Assembly: GCF_030719215.1 (NCBI RefSeq) | Contig: NZ_CP120983.1 | Coordinates: 5,456,001 to 5,520,000, forward strand | Direction: 5' to 3' | Origin: Streptomyces sp. Alt3 | GTDB lineage: Bacteria; Actinomycetota; Actinomycetes; Streptomycetales; Streptomycetaceae | Length of the DNA stretch: 64,000 nucleotides | Shown: in pieces, positions 1 through 8,248 of the stretch | How positions within the stretch are numbered: position 1 is the first letter of the stretch | Layout: each line of letters begins with the position of its first letter | Program-made: the position numbers and the translations under genes | Notes under the pieces: generated by a model | Told to the model about the DNA's origin: nothing | Seen by the model: only the letters and a program-made list of their open reading frames with translations | Database searches by the model: none

Positions 1-61
1 CCAGCAGTTCCAGGATGGCCCGTTCCAGGCCCCGGTCCGTCTGCCGCCCGTCGTCCGTCAC
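1..61 (-). CDS. N-terminal fragment of a small protein, possibly DUF3253
   Basis: Reading the minus strand from a GTG at 61-59 gives an open frame that runs off the left edge, beginning VTDDGRQTDRGLERAILELL. This resembles the start of DUF3253 proteins, small presumed DNA-binding proteins whose first helix reads LExAIxxLL; that match is from memory and covers only 20 residues. The gene would be divergent from the MFS transporter gene. The call rests mainly on the good frame and the absence of another explanation for these bases. Confidence 0.35.
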   Translation of the reverse strand, partial: MTDDGRQTDRGLERAILELL

Positions 62-180
62 CCCGTCAGTCTCGCAGCGGGCCCGGCAGGACGCGGGGAC
101 GCCGCCCGCGGTGTTCCGGTCGTGTGTCGCGGGGCCCGCGGGTATTGCCGACCGTGCGGACCGTCGTTCATGATCTGCGC

Positions 181-1554
181 ATGCCGGCTGCGGGTGCGGA
201 CCATCACGTGGCCCCGCCCCTGCCGCGCACCGTGCGGATCGGGTACGGGCTCGGCTCGCTGTGCACCGGCACCTTCGCGACCGTGCCGGGCCTGATCCTG
301 CTCTACTACCTCACCGATGTGCTCGCCGTCCCCGCCGCCGTCGCGGGTGCCGCCGTCTTCCTCCCGAAGGCCTGGGACGTCCTGGTCAACCCGCTGGTCG
401 GTGCGCTCTCCGACCGCAGCCGGCTGCGCGGCGGCCCGCGCCGGCCGTTCCTGCTGATCGGCGCCTGCACCCTGCCGCCGCTCTTCGCGCTGATCTTCGC
501 CGCGCCGCCGCTCCGGGGCGCACCGGCCGCCGGCTACGTCGCCGCGCTGTTCCTGCTCGCCGCCACCGCGTACGCCGTCTTCCAGGTGCCGTACGTGACG
601 ATGCCCGCCGAGATGACCGAGGACCCGCACGAACGCGGACGCGTCCTCGGCTGGCGCGTGGGGTTCCTCGGCGTGGCGATCCTGCTGTCCGGCGCGCTCG
701 CCCCGGCGATCGCGCACGCCGACGGCGACACCCCGGGGAGCTACCGGCTGATGGGCGCGGCCGTGGCCGTCCTCCTGGCGGTCGGGATGTTCGGTGCCTG
801 GTCCGCCACCCGCCGGGCCCCGGCCGTCGCCCGCAGCGAGGCCGAACCCTCGCTCCGGGCGCAGTTCGCCGCCGCCCGGTCCAGCAGGCCGTTCCTGTAC
901 CTGGCCGGCATGTGGACCCTTCAGGCCCTCGCCATCGGCGTGATGCTCGCAGGTGTCCAGTACTTCGCGACGTACACCCTCGGCTCGGCGGGCGCCGTCA
1001 CCCCCCTGTTCGCCTGCCTCATCGGCCCGCTGGTCCTCTTCATGCCCCTGTGGAACCGCCTGGCCCGACGCAAGGGCGTGACGTACGCCCAGTGGTGCGC
1101 GTCGCTCCTCTACACCGCCGGCGCCGTGCTCCTCGCCTTCACCGGGTCCGTGGGGCCTGCCGTCGGCTACGCGGCGGTCGTCCTCGTCGGGATCGCCTAC
1201 GCCGGGCTGCAGCTGCTGCCCCTGACGATGCTCGCGGACACCCTGGCCGCCGACGCCGCCGCCACCGGCAGGCGCAGGGCGGCCACCTTCACCGGGCTGT
1301 GGACCGCAGCCGAGACCCTCGCCTTCGCCCTGGGCGCCGGGGTGTTCGCCCTCGTCCTCGCCGTGACCGGCTTCCGGTCCTCCGACGCGGCGCACCAGGT
1401 GGAACAGCCTGCCGCGGCCCTGACCGGCATCAGCGTCGGAATGAGCGTGCTGCCCGCCCTGCTGGCCGCGGCGAGCCTCCTCCTGCTGAGCCGCTACCGC
1501 GTGACCCCGGCCGTGCGCCGGCCCCTCCAGGAAGAGCCCGCCCGTGCCGACTGA
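181..1554 (+). CDS. MFS transporter, glycoside/cation symporter-like
   Basis: An integral membrane transporter of about 457 residues with roughly 12 hydrophobic segments. The cytoplasmic loop after the second membrane segment reads PLVGALSDRSR, the G-x3-D-R-x-R type of MFS motif A, and the N-terminal layout (GYGLGSL, LLYYLTDVL, KAWDVLVNP) resembles the glycoside-pentoside-hexuronide symporters. The substrate cannot be told. An in-frame GTG lies upstream at 124, but ATG 181 is preferred because a CATGAT box (169-174) ends six bases before it with TTGCCG 18 bases further upstream, the layout of a leaderless start. The stop overlaps the next gene by 11 bases, so transport and the following decarboxylase are probably co-expressed. 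Confidence 0.85.
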   Translation: MPAAGADHHVAPPLPRTVRIGYGLGSLCTGTFATVPGLILLYYLTDVLAVPAAVAGAAVFLPKAWDVLVNPLVGALSDRSRLRGGPRRPFLLIGACTLPPLFALIFAAPPLRGAPAAGYVAALFLLAATAYAVFQVPYVTMPAEMTEDPHERGRVLGWRVGFLGVAILLSGALAPAIAHADGDTPGSYRLMGAAVAVLLAVGMFGAWSATRRAPAVARSEAEPSLRAQFAAARSSRPFLYLAGMWTLQALAIGVMLAGVQYFATYTLGSAGAVTPLFACLIGPLVLFMPLWNRLARRKGVTYAQWCASLLYTAGAVLLAFTGSVGPAVGYAAVVLVGIAYAGLQLLPLTMLADTLAADAAATGRRRAATFTGLWTAAETLAFALGAGVFALVLAVTGFRSSDAAHQVEQPAAALTGISVGMSVLPALLAAASLLLLSRYRVTPAVRRPLQEEPARAD

Positions 1555-3013
1555 ACCCGCCCTGCCCGAGGGCCGCCCCGCCGCCGACGTGCTCGCCGAA
1601 CTGCGCTCCCTGCGCGAGGCGGACGCGCCCACCCGTGGGGGCCGCACCTTCGCCTACGTCTACGACGCGGGGCTGGACGGCCTCGACGAACTGGCCGCCG
1701 AGGCGTACACCACGTTCGCCACGGTCAACGGGCTCGACCCCACGGTCTTCCCGAGCGTGGCCCGGCTGGAGAACGACGTGGTCGGTGCGGTCGCCGCGCT
1801 GCTCGGGGCCCCCGGCGCCCAGGGGACGTTCACCAGCGGCGGCACGGAGAGCATCCTGCTCGCCGTCAAGACCGCGCGCGACCACGCCCGGTCGGAGCGC
1901 GGGATCAGCGCACCCCAGCTGGTGCTGCCGTCCACCGCCCACGCCGCCTTCCACAAGGCCGCCGCCTACCTGGGCCTCGAGCCGGTCGTCGTACCCGTCG
2001 ACCCCGTCACGTTCCGCGCCGACACGGCCGCCATGGCCGCCGCGCTGACCGACCGCACCGCGCTGGTGGTCGCCTCCGCCCCCTCCTACGCCCACGGGGT
2101 GATCGACCCCGTCGCCGGGATCGCGGCGGCCGCCTCCGCACGCGGGGTGCTCTGCCATGTGGACGCCTGCATCGGAGGGTGGATCCTGCCGTACCTCCGG
2201 CGCTCCGGACGCGCGGTGGAACCCTTCGACCTGTCCGTCCCCGGTGTCACCTCCCTCTCCGTGGACCTGCACAAGTACGGCTACGCGGACAAGGGCGCCT
2301 CCGTGGTCCTCCACCGCGACGCCGCACTCCGCCGCCACCAGTACTTCGCCCACGCCGGCTGGCCCGGCTACCCCGTCGTCAACCCGACCGTGCAGGGCAC
2401 CAAGTCCGGCGGTCTGCTGGCCCAGGCGTGGGCGGTCCTGCGGCACGTGGGCGAGGAGGGCTACACCGCTCTCGCGGCCCGGGTCGGGGAGGCCTCGGAC
2501 CGGCTGCTCGCGGGGCTGCGAGCCGTGGACGGCGTACGGGTCCTGGGCGATCCCGCCGCCGGGCTCGTCGCCTTCACCGTCGAGGGGGAGGACGGCGTGA
2601 CCCCGGACCTCAGCCTGCTCCTGCACCTCGCCGACGAGATGCGCGAGCTGGGCTGGTACCTCCAGCCGCAGCTCTCCTTCGACGGGCTGCCGCCCAACCT
2701 CCACCTCACGCTCACCCCCGCCACCGTCGGCCAGGTCGGCTCCCTGCTCGCCGACCTCGACGTCGCGCTGGCGAAGGCCCGCGCCCTGGAACCGGTGGTG
2801 GTGGACCCGGACCTGGCCTCGTTCGCCGCCGGGCTGGACCCCGACACGCTCGGGCCCGACGAGGTGGCGGGCGTCCTCGCGTTCGCCGGGCTCGGCGACG
2901 GCGCCGGGCTCCCGGACCGGGCGGCGCCCGTACTCGTCCTGCTGGACGCGCTGCCGGGTCCGCTCAAGGAGAGGCTGCTCGCCGAGTTCATCGGCTCCGT
3001 CTTCCGGATCTGA
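1544..3013 (+). CDS. PLP-dependent decarboxylase / sphingosine-1-phosphate-lyase-like enzyme
   Basis: A fold-type I PLP enzyme of 489 residues in the group II decarboxylase / S1P lyase superfamily. The PLP phosphate-binding region TSGGTESILLAV is near residue 100, and the Schiff-base lysine is in VDLHKYGYADKGAS (K244). The last 90 residues form an Asp/Leu-rich C-terminal extension. It probably decarboxylates an amino acid or cleaves a phospho-amino alcohol; the substrate is unknown. It starts at GTG 1544 inside the end of the MFS gene, so the two form one translational unit, and a strong hairpin terminator follows. Confidence 0.85.
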   Translation: MPTEPALPEGRPAADVLAELRSLREADAPTRGGRTFAYVYDAGLDGLDELAAEAYTTFATVNGLDPTVFPSVARLENDVVGAVAALLGAPGAQGTFTSGGTESILLAVKTARDHARSERGISAPQLVLPSTAHAAFHKAAAYLGLEPVVVPVDPVTFRADTAAMAAALTDRTALVVASAPSYAHGVIDPVAGIAAAASARGVLCHVDACIGGWILPYLRRSGRAVEPFDLSVPGVTSLSVDLHKYGYADKGASVVLHRDAALRRHQYFAHAGWPGYPVVNPTVQGTKSGGLLAQAWAVLRHVGEEGYTALAARVGEASDRLLAGLRAVDGVRVLGDPAAGLVAFTVEGEDGVTPDLSLLLHLADEMRELGWYLQPQLSFDGLPPNLHLTLTPATVGQVGSLLADLDVALAKARALEPVVVDPDLASFAAGLDPDTLGPDEVAGVLAFAGLGDGAGLPDRAAPVLVLLDALPGPLKERLLAEFIGSVFRI

Positions 3014-3030
3014 GTCCCGGCCCCACCCAT

Positions 3031-3071
3031 GGGAGAACCCCCGCGAGTCATGTCCTCGCGGGGGTTCTCCG
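3031..3071 (+). terminator. Hairpin terminator after the decarboxylase gene
   Basis: A 16-bp perfect stem (arms 3032-3047 and 3055-3070, beginning GGAGAACCCCC) encloses a 7-base loop. It lies 19 bases after the stop codon of the + strand gene and also points toward the converging sodF gene, so it may work in both directions. There is no long T tract, as is usual in Streptomyces. Confidence 0.8.
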
Positions 3072-3132
3072 TCCATCCGCCTGCCGGGTGAAGGTTGAGA
3101 AGACGATCACGAGGCAGGACGCCTCAGGCCGG

Positions 3133-3774
3133 TCAGGGGGCCAGCAGCAGTACGTCCGCGCGCTCCTTGGCGGCGGCGTAACGCCTGGCCACGTCCTGCC
3201 AGTTGACGACGCGCCACATCGCCTCGACGAAGTCCACCTTCTGGTTCTTGTACTGAAGGTAGAAGGCGTGCTCCCAGGCGTCGAAGACCAGGATCGGGAC
3301 CGAGCCCTGGCCGACGTTGCCCTGGTGGTCGTAGACCTGCTCGACGATCAGCCGGCCGCTGACCGGCTCGTAGGCGAGGACGCCCCAGCCGGAGCCCTGC
3401 GTGGTCGCGGCGGCCTTCGTCAGCTGCGACTTGAAGCCGGCGTACGAGCCGAAGGACTCGGCGATCGCGTCCGCCAGGTCGCCCACGCCGTCCGCCGCGA
3501 GGGGCTCGCCGCCGCCGTCACCGGTCATGTTGTGCCAGTAGATCGAGTGAAGGATGTGGCCCGAGAGGTGGAACGCGAGGTTCTTCTGCAGGCCGTTGAT
3601 CGCGCCCCAGGCCCCCTTGTCGCGGGCCTCCTCCAGCTGCTCCAGGGTGTCGTTCGCACCCTTGACGTACGCCGCGTGGTGCTTGTCGTGGTGGAGCTCG
3701 ACGATCTGCGGGTTGATGACCGGTTCGAGCGCCGCGTAGTCGTACGGGAGTTCCGGAAGCGTGTACGTGGCCAT
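3133..3774 (-). CDS. sodF: Iron superoxide dismutase (SodF type)
   Basis: A cytoplasmic Fe/Mn-family superoxide dismutase of 213 residues, the normal length. The N-terminal helical domain begins MATYTLPELPYDYAALEP and carries H28 in ELHHDKHH, the first metal ligand. H76 in ILHSIYW aligns with the second. The other two ligands are the Asp and His of VFDAWEHAFYLQY. The start is ATG 3774, preceded by GGAGGG. Streptomyces SodF is repressed by nickel-loaded Nur when the nickel enzyme SodN is made, and a Nur-like inverted repeat lies just upstream. The gene stands alone and converges on the decarboxylase gene. Confidence 0.95.
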   Translation of the reverse strand: MATYTLPELPYDYAALEPVINPQIVELHHDKHHAAYVKGANDTLEQLEEARDKGAWGAINGLQKNLAFHLSGHILHSIYWHNMTGDGGGEPLAADGVGDLADAIAESFGSYAGFKSQLTKAAATTQGSGWGVLAYEPVSGRLIVEQVYDHQGNVGQGSVPILVFDAWEHAFYLQYKNQKVDFVEAMWRVVNWQDVARRYAAAKERADVLLLAP

Positions 3775-3807
3775 GGGTCGAACCCTCCAGCTGCTGCCTG
3801 GTTGTTA

Positions 3808-3829
3808 TTGCAAGTCTTTCGCAATTGCA
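3808..3829 (-). promoter_or_regulatory. Candidate Nur operator of sodF
   Basis: An inverted repeat TTGCAA...TTTCGCAATTGCA lies 34-55 bases upstream of the sodF start, in an AT-richer stretch. It contains the TTGC-N9-GCAA symmetry expected of the nickel-responsive Fur-family repressor Nur (consensus recalled as TTGCAA-N5-TTGCAA). Together with the sodF identity this supports nickel-dependent repression; binding is inferred. Confidence 0.6.
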
Positions 3830-4044
3830 GGCTAGCAGGAGGAAGCGGCGGAAGTGATCAGCTCTTGGTCCCTCAGCGCGGAGAAGTGGCTCCCTGGGCC
3901 GATGTGACCGGTCCCCGGTCGCGATGACGTACTGGCAGTCGCCCCTGCGGTCTGCGCCGCCAGCGGTGCGCTCGCGGTGGCGATCTGCGCGCCGACCGCG
4001 ACAGAGACGCCGGTGCGGAGGGAGACTCCCGCGACGGCCGACGC

Positions 4045-5472
4045 TCAGGAACGGCAGGTCGCCTTCATCTGCGCCGCCGCGTGGTGCGCCTTACCCCAGC
4101 CATCGGACCAGTCGTCACCCCGGTCCAGGAGCTTCACGCCGATGGTGGAGCCCTTGACCGGAAACGTGCCGACGCCGATCCACTGACCGCGCAGACCTGC
4201 CTGGTTGACGGTGAAACTGCTGTACTTCGTCGTCCGGTCGTTGGCATCGACCAGCACGTGATACGTGGAGGGGTGCCCTCCCACGTACAGGGTCGTGTTG
4301 CTGTGCGGGATGAACACGGAGATCTGGCAGGTGCGCGCTTCGGTGCCCGGCCTCCACCACCACATCACCCTGCTCTCCCCGTCCGTGGACGTGGAACCGG
4401 ACATGGGGACCGCAGCGTAACTGCCGTTGCACCCGTCACCCGTCCAGGCTCCGGTCGTGCGGGTGTACCAGCCCGCTGTGCCGTCGCTGAAGTAATTGAC
4501 CTGCTTGTAGCCGCCACCGGACGGGGTGGGACAACCGTGTCCGACGACCCCCGTGTAGACGAGGGCAGAGGCTGCCGGCGCCTTCGGCGGCGGGGACGAG
4601 GTGCCGGAATTCCGGGATGGAGCCGACTTGTCCGCAGTGGAGGCGGGGGCGGTAGTCGTCCCCGCCTCGCCGGCCCCGCCCTTCGCCTCGTTCTCCGGCG
4701 TGTCCCCTCCCGCGGTGAGGCCAACCTCGTCCGGGCCCCGTCCGGATGCCTCCGCCCCGCTGCCCGGCGCCGTGGCCCCACCGGCCTTGGGCCCCCCACC
4801 CTGCCGGGCGTCAGGTGAGGCCGCCGAGAAGGTTCCGGGCGCGTCTGTGCCGCCACCGCCGAGCACCGTGCCGGGTGCCTCGCTCGCACCGGGCCGACTG
4901 TCGTCGCCGACGGCGATCAGGAAGGGGACACTGACGAGCAGGACACCGGCGATTGCTGCGGCGGCCAGCAGTGCCTTACCGGGGCGCCCCACCTCCTTGG
5001 AAGCAACTGGGCCGCTGTCCGAGGCTGTTGCTGCGGGGCCGGATGCCGCGCCGTTCCTCCCGGCGCCGACGGCCACCGTGGCCTGACGCTCCGCGTCGGT
5101 GGATATCAGAGATGTTCCGCTCGACGCGGTCCCGGCTGAAACGTCAGCACCTCCGGCGCCCCCGGCTCCTTCGGACCGCGCTGATTCCCCTGGGTCCGCA
5201 GGCTTCCCGGCTTTCGCGGTACTCCCGGCATCCACCGCATCCGCCCCGAGCCCCTTCGACTGCCCCGGCTTGCCGGACCTGCCGACTCCTGCAGCCGCGG
5301 TCTCGGCTCCGATGGCCTCACCCCTCGGTTCCGTAGCGGAGGCGGGTACAGATCCAGCCGCAGGATCGCGCTCGCCCGGCTCCAGGGAAGGAGCCTGTTC
5401 CGTCCTGGCGGCGCCACGGTCCTGCGCGGCCGGGTATTCCCGCTCGTCCGCCGCCTCTTCGTTCTGGGGCAT
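4045..5472 (-). CDS. Single-pass membrane protein with long disordered arms and a C-terminal golvesin-like domain
   Basis: A 475-residue protein with three parts. Residues 1-165 are a low-complexity Ala/Gly/Glu/Ser region. A single membrane segment lies at about 166-190 (LLAAAAIAGVLLVSVPFLIAV). A Gly/Pro/Thr linker of about 110 residues leads to a folded C-terminal domain (about 310-475) rich in Trp, Tyr and Cys. The last 80 residues (YHVLVDAND ... QWIGVGTFPV ... VKLLDRGDD) look like the golvesin/Xly carbohydrate-binding-like domain; this assignment is from memory. The topology suggests that the folded domain is displayed outside. GAGGAG precedes ATG 5472. The function is unknown. Confidence 0.75.
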   Translation of the reverse strand: MPQNEEAADEREYPAAQDRGAARTEQAPSLEPGERDPAAGSVPASATEPRGEAIGAETAAAGVGRSGKPGQSKGLGADAVDAGSTAKAGKPADPGESARSEGAGGAGGADVSAGTASSGTSLISTDAERQATVAVGAGRNGAASGPAATASDSGPVASKEVGRPGKALLAAAAIAGVLLVSVPFLIAVGDDSRPGASEAPGTVLGGGGTDAPGTFSAASPDARQGGGPKAGGATAPGSGAEASGRGPDEVGLTAGGDTPENEAKGGAGEAGTTTAPASTADKSAPSRNSGTSSPPPKAPAASALVYTGVVGHGCPTPSGGGYKQVNYFSDGTAGWYTRTTGAWTGDGCNGSYAAVPMSGSTSTDGESRVMWWWRPGTEARTCQISVFIPHSNTTLYVGGHPSTYHVLVDANDRTTKYSSFTVNQAGLRGQWIGVGTFPVKGSTIGVKLLDRGDDWSDGWGKAHHAAAQMKATCRS

Positions 5473-5805
5473 GGTGATGGACTCCTCTGCATGAGAACTG
5501 ACGGCGACGGCATCGTGCGGTTACCACAGGCACGCAGCGCGGTCCGCGGCAGTCTCCGCCCACTGGGATCTCACGGCAGGCGGGGCCGAAACAGCGAGCC
5601 GATCCTCGGCCGCCGTCCTGACCAACAGCCCACGCGGGCACGGTGGATGATGCCCACGAGGCCTGCGGCCGACGGACATGAGGCAAACCGTATCGTGCGC
5701 TTGTTCGAGGGTGATCGCTCAGGCCGGTCGGCGGTCGCGCCCGCGCCCGCCGCCGTGCGTAGGCTGGCCCCGCACCGGCGGGCGGAGGACGGCGTGGGGG
5801 TACGG
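5473..5805. other. Divergent intergenic region
   Basis: About 330 bases between two divergent genes. On the + side a TAGGCT box (5760-5765), the common Streptomyces -10 form, precedes GGAGG (5784-5788) and the amidotransferase start. No convincing -35 box, RNA gene or operator was seen in the rest. Confidence 0.4.
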
Positions 5806-6552
5806 ATGGGCGGCACGGCGACAGCGGCCACGGCACTGGTGATCCGGAACGGACCCGGGGACGGCCCGGGCCGCTGGAAGGGCTGGCTGGAGGAACGCGG
5901 CGTCGCGGTCCGCGTGGTCCCGGCCCATGAGGGCGCGCCGCTCCCCGGCCGGCTGGAACACCAGGCGCTCGTCGTCCTCGGCGGCTGCTACCTGCCCGAC
6001 GACGACGCCCGCGCGCCGTGGCTGCCCGCGACCCGCACGCTCGTGCGCCAGGCCCTCGCCGGGCGGACCCCGTTCTTCGGTATCTGCCTCGGTGGCCAGA
6101 TGCTCGCCCAGGTGGCCGGCGGCGAGGTGCGCGGGGAGTACGGAACGCCCGAGTTCGGCAGCACCCGGCTCGGCCTGCGCCCCGAGGCCGGCGACGACCC
6201 GCTGTTCCAGGGGCTGCCCGCGCACCCCCGGGCCATCGAGAACCACGTGGACGCCGTCACCGCGCTGCCTCCCGGCGCACACTGGCTGGCGCACAGTGAC
6301 GACTGCCCCTACCAGGCCTTCCGGGTCGGTCCCTCGGCGTGGGGCACGCAGTTCCATCCGGAGGCGACGGCAGCGGGTGTCCTCCGGTGGGACCCCGTCC
6401 GGCTCTCCCGGCACGGCGCCCCCGCCCCGGAGGTGCTGCACGCCCGAGCCCTGCGCGACGAGCCGGCCACCACCGCCGTCTGGCGCACCGTGGCCCACCG
6501 CTTCGCCGACGTGGTGACCTCGGCCGCCGTGGGAGCGGGGCGGAGCCGATGA
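5806..6552 (+). CDS. Class I glutamine amidotransferase-like protein
   Basis: A 248-residue cytoplasmic protein with the triad-type glutamine amidotransferase fold. The nucleophile elbow is FFGICLGGQML (C94), and the His/Glu pair is in WGTQFHPEATAAG (H184, E186). It has no fused synthetase domain, so it either hydrolyses glutamine or gamma-glutamyl compounds for a partner or acts on its own substrate, as GMP-synthase-like amidotransferases do. An in-frame GTG at 5794 sits 5 bases after GGAGG and is an equally good start. The stop overlaps the next gene (ATGA), so it is coupled to a GNAT acetyltransferase. Confidence 0.85.
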   Translation: MGGTATAATALVIRNGPGDGPGRWKGWLEERGVAVRVVPAHEGAPLPGRLEHQALVVLGGCYLPDDDARAPWLPATRTLVRQALAGRTPFFGICLGGQMLAQVAGGEVRGEYGTPEFGSTRLGLRPEAGDDPLFQGLPAHPRAIENHVDAVTALPPGAHWLAHSDDCPYQAFRVGPSAWGTQFHPEATAAGVLRWDPVRLSRHGAPAPEVLHARALRDEPATTAVWRTVAHRFADVVTSAAVGAGRSR

Positions 6553-7019
6553 CGTACGTACGGGAGGGGCGGCCCGAGGAGACCGCCGCGCTGACCGGAC
6601 TGGCCCTGCGGTCCAAGGCGCACTGGGGGTACGACGAGGCGTTCATGGCCGCCTGCCGCGACGAACTGACGGTCACTCCGGACGACATGGCGCACGGACG
6701 CACGGTGGTCGCCGAGGAGGGCGGACGCGTCCTGGGCTTCACCACCCTGGCCGGGGAACCGCCCGAGGGCGCCCTGGCCATGATGTTCGTCGAGCCGGAC
6801 ACCATCGGCCGGGGCGTGGGGCGGCTGCTGTTCGAGCACACCGTGGCGCGGGCGCGCAGTTCCGGGTTCGTACGGCTCACCATCGACGCCGACCCGAACG
6901 CCGAGCCCTTCTACACGGCGATGGGAGCGGTACGGATCGGATCGACGCCGTCGGGTTCAGTGCCGGGCCGGAGGCTGCCGCTGCTGGAGCTCGGCCTCGT
7001 CCGGCGGCGGGCGGGCTGA
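6549..7019 (+). CDS. GNAT-family N-acetyltransferase
   Basis: A 156-residue single-domain acetyltransferase. The acetyl-CoA-binding motif is MMFVEPDTIGRGVGRLLFEH, the R/Q-x-x-G-x-G/A type, near residues 78-97. Strand 5 and the final helix follow (LTIDADPNAEPFYTAMGA). It begins at ATG 6549 overlapping the amidotransferase stop by four bases, so the two products probably act on related substrates. The acceptor substrate is not apparent. Confidence 0.9.
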   Translation: MTYVREGRPEETAALTGLALRSKAHWGYDEAFMAACRDELTVTPDDMAHGRTVVAEEGGRVLGFTTLAGEPPEGALAMMFVEPDTIGRGVGRLLFEHTVARARSSGFVRLTIDADPNAEPFYTAMGAVRIGSTPSGSVPGRRLPLLELGLVRRRAG

Positions 7020-7104
7020 GGGCACGACCCCGGCGGACGGCCGGGGCGCACCGTGTGTGAAGGTGTCCTCCTGCCCGAGCCACGCACGTATTACGGGGGT
7101 TGAC

Positions 7105-8169
7105 GTGAGCCAGGTGCTGTACGGCGAGCGGTCCTGGAATCCGCTGGCGCAGACCGTGGAGCTGACCGAGGAGCGGCTGCGGAGGGGAGGCAGGACCACA
7201 CCGCTGGACGAGCTGAACCTCGGCGCCATGGCCGAGGCGTACCTGCGCGGTCACTGGCTGGGAGGCGGTGGGGCGGAGCGCCCGCTGGACCGGCTCGCCG
7301 AGGGCTCCGGGATCGTCCCGCTCACCCGCGTCACCGGCACCACCACCCCGCTGAAGACACGGGAGGCTGCCGCCTTCGCCCGGGCGTTCGGCGAGTTGGC
7401 GGTCCGGCGCTGCGGTGGGCCCGGGCAGGTGGCCGCCCTGGCGGACCGGGCACGCGTCGAGGGCGTACCACTGTGGATCGCGCGGAGGCTCGCGGGCGGA
7501 CCCGCCGGGCCGGTCGCCGTCGCCGTGGACCGGCGGCTGGTGCGCGTGGACGTGTGGGGCCCGTACGCCCCCGCCGTACGCGTCCGCGCGCCCCGGGGCT
7601 TCCAGGGCGACGCCCCTGACCCGTCGAAGGGCTTGCGCCTGACGGTCGGTGAGGCCACGGCGGACCTCGTGCTCAGGAAGAAGCTGCGCAGGTCCAGAAG
7701 CGCGGTGGAGGTGCGGCTGCCAGGAACGCACTGGGTGCTGCGGCGGGAGAGCGCCACGAGTTCGTGGCTGCTGCGTGACGGTCGGCGCGTCGCCCTGCTG
7801 GCCCGCCCGCCGCGCCTGGCCCGCACGCCGGACAACGTGCTGAGGCCGCTGTCCCCGGTGCACTACGAGGCCGACGACCCGCTGGACGCCGTCATGGCCC
7901 AGGCCTTCGCCGTCACCTTCGGCATCGGCGACACGACCGGTACCGCACGGTTCCGGTCGGAGCGGCACACGGACGGCGGCGGCGGTGAGCCGGTGGCCGG
8001 CGACGTGTCCTGGGACCGCCCCTGGTTCAGCAACCTCGGCAACAGCCGCGAGGACAACGAGTCCGGCGGCGGCGACGGCTGGGGCGCGGACGGCGGCGAC
8101 GGCGGGGATTCCGGCGGCGGTGGTGGGGACGGCGGCGGCGGTGACGGCGGAGGCGGCGGGGGCGACTGA
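7105..8169 (+). CDS. Hypothetical protein with an Asp/Gly-only tail
   Basis: A 354-residue protein that I do not recognise. It has no membrane segment or signal peptide. The first ~300 residues look folded, with alternating charged and hydrophobic stretches (WNPLAQTVELTEERLRRGG; LVRVDVWGPYAP; VEVRLPGTHWVLRR). The last ~45 residues become almost pure Gly and Asp with a few Glu, Ser, Asn and Trp. GTG 7105 is chosen because GGGGG lies five bases before it; an in-frame GTG at 7057 lacks a ribosome-binding site. It stands alone between the GNAT gene and a convergent permease gene. Confidence 0.7.
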   Translation: MSQVLYGERSWNPLAQTVELTEERLRRGGRTTPLDELNLGAMAEAYLRGHWLGGGGAERPLDRLAEGSGIVPLTRVTGTTTPLKTREAAAFARAFGELAVRRCGGPGQVAALADRARVEGVPLWIARRLAGGPAGPVAVAVDRRLVRVDVWGPYAPAVRVRAPRGFQGDAPDPSKGLRLTVGEATADLVLRKKLRRSRSAVEVRLPGTHWVLRRESATSSWLLRDGRRVALLARPPRLARTPDNVLRPLSPVHYEADDPLDAVMAQAFAVTFGIGDTTGTARFRSERHTDGGGGEPVAGDVSWDRPWFSNLGNSREDNESGGGDGWGADGGDGGDSGGGGGDGGGGDGGGGGGD

Positions 8170-8215
8170 CGGCGGCACCTCGCCACGGGCGGGCCGCCGT
8201 CCTCGTCCGCGCACG

Positions 8216-8241
8216 GTGGCCGCCGGGCGTGTGGCGGCCAC
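8216..8241. terminator. Hairpin between convergent genes
   Basis: A 9-bp perfect stem (GTGGCCGCC, 8216-8224, with 8233-8241) encloses an 8-base loop. It sits between the stop codons of the Asp/Gly-tailed protein gene and the permease gene, so it can serve both strands. Confidence 0.5.
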
Positions 8242-8248
8242 GGAAGCG

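Noticed and set aside
58..1647. Long minus-strand open frame opposite the MFS gene
   Set aside because: It is the antisense of a strongly supported coding frame; the product is Gly/Arg/Glu-rich low complexity, as expected from GC-rich third positions.
8060..8168. Repeated GGCGGC/GAC run as a possible CRISPR or microsatellite element
   Set aside because: The run is in frame with the preceding coding sequence and encodes the Gly/Asp tail; no spacer-repeat structure exists.
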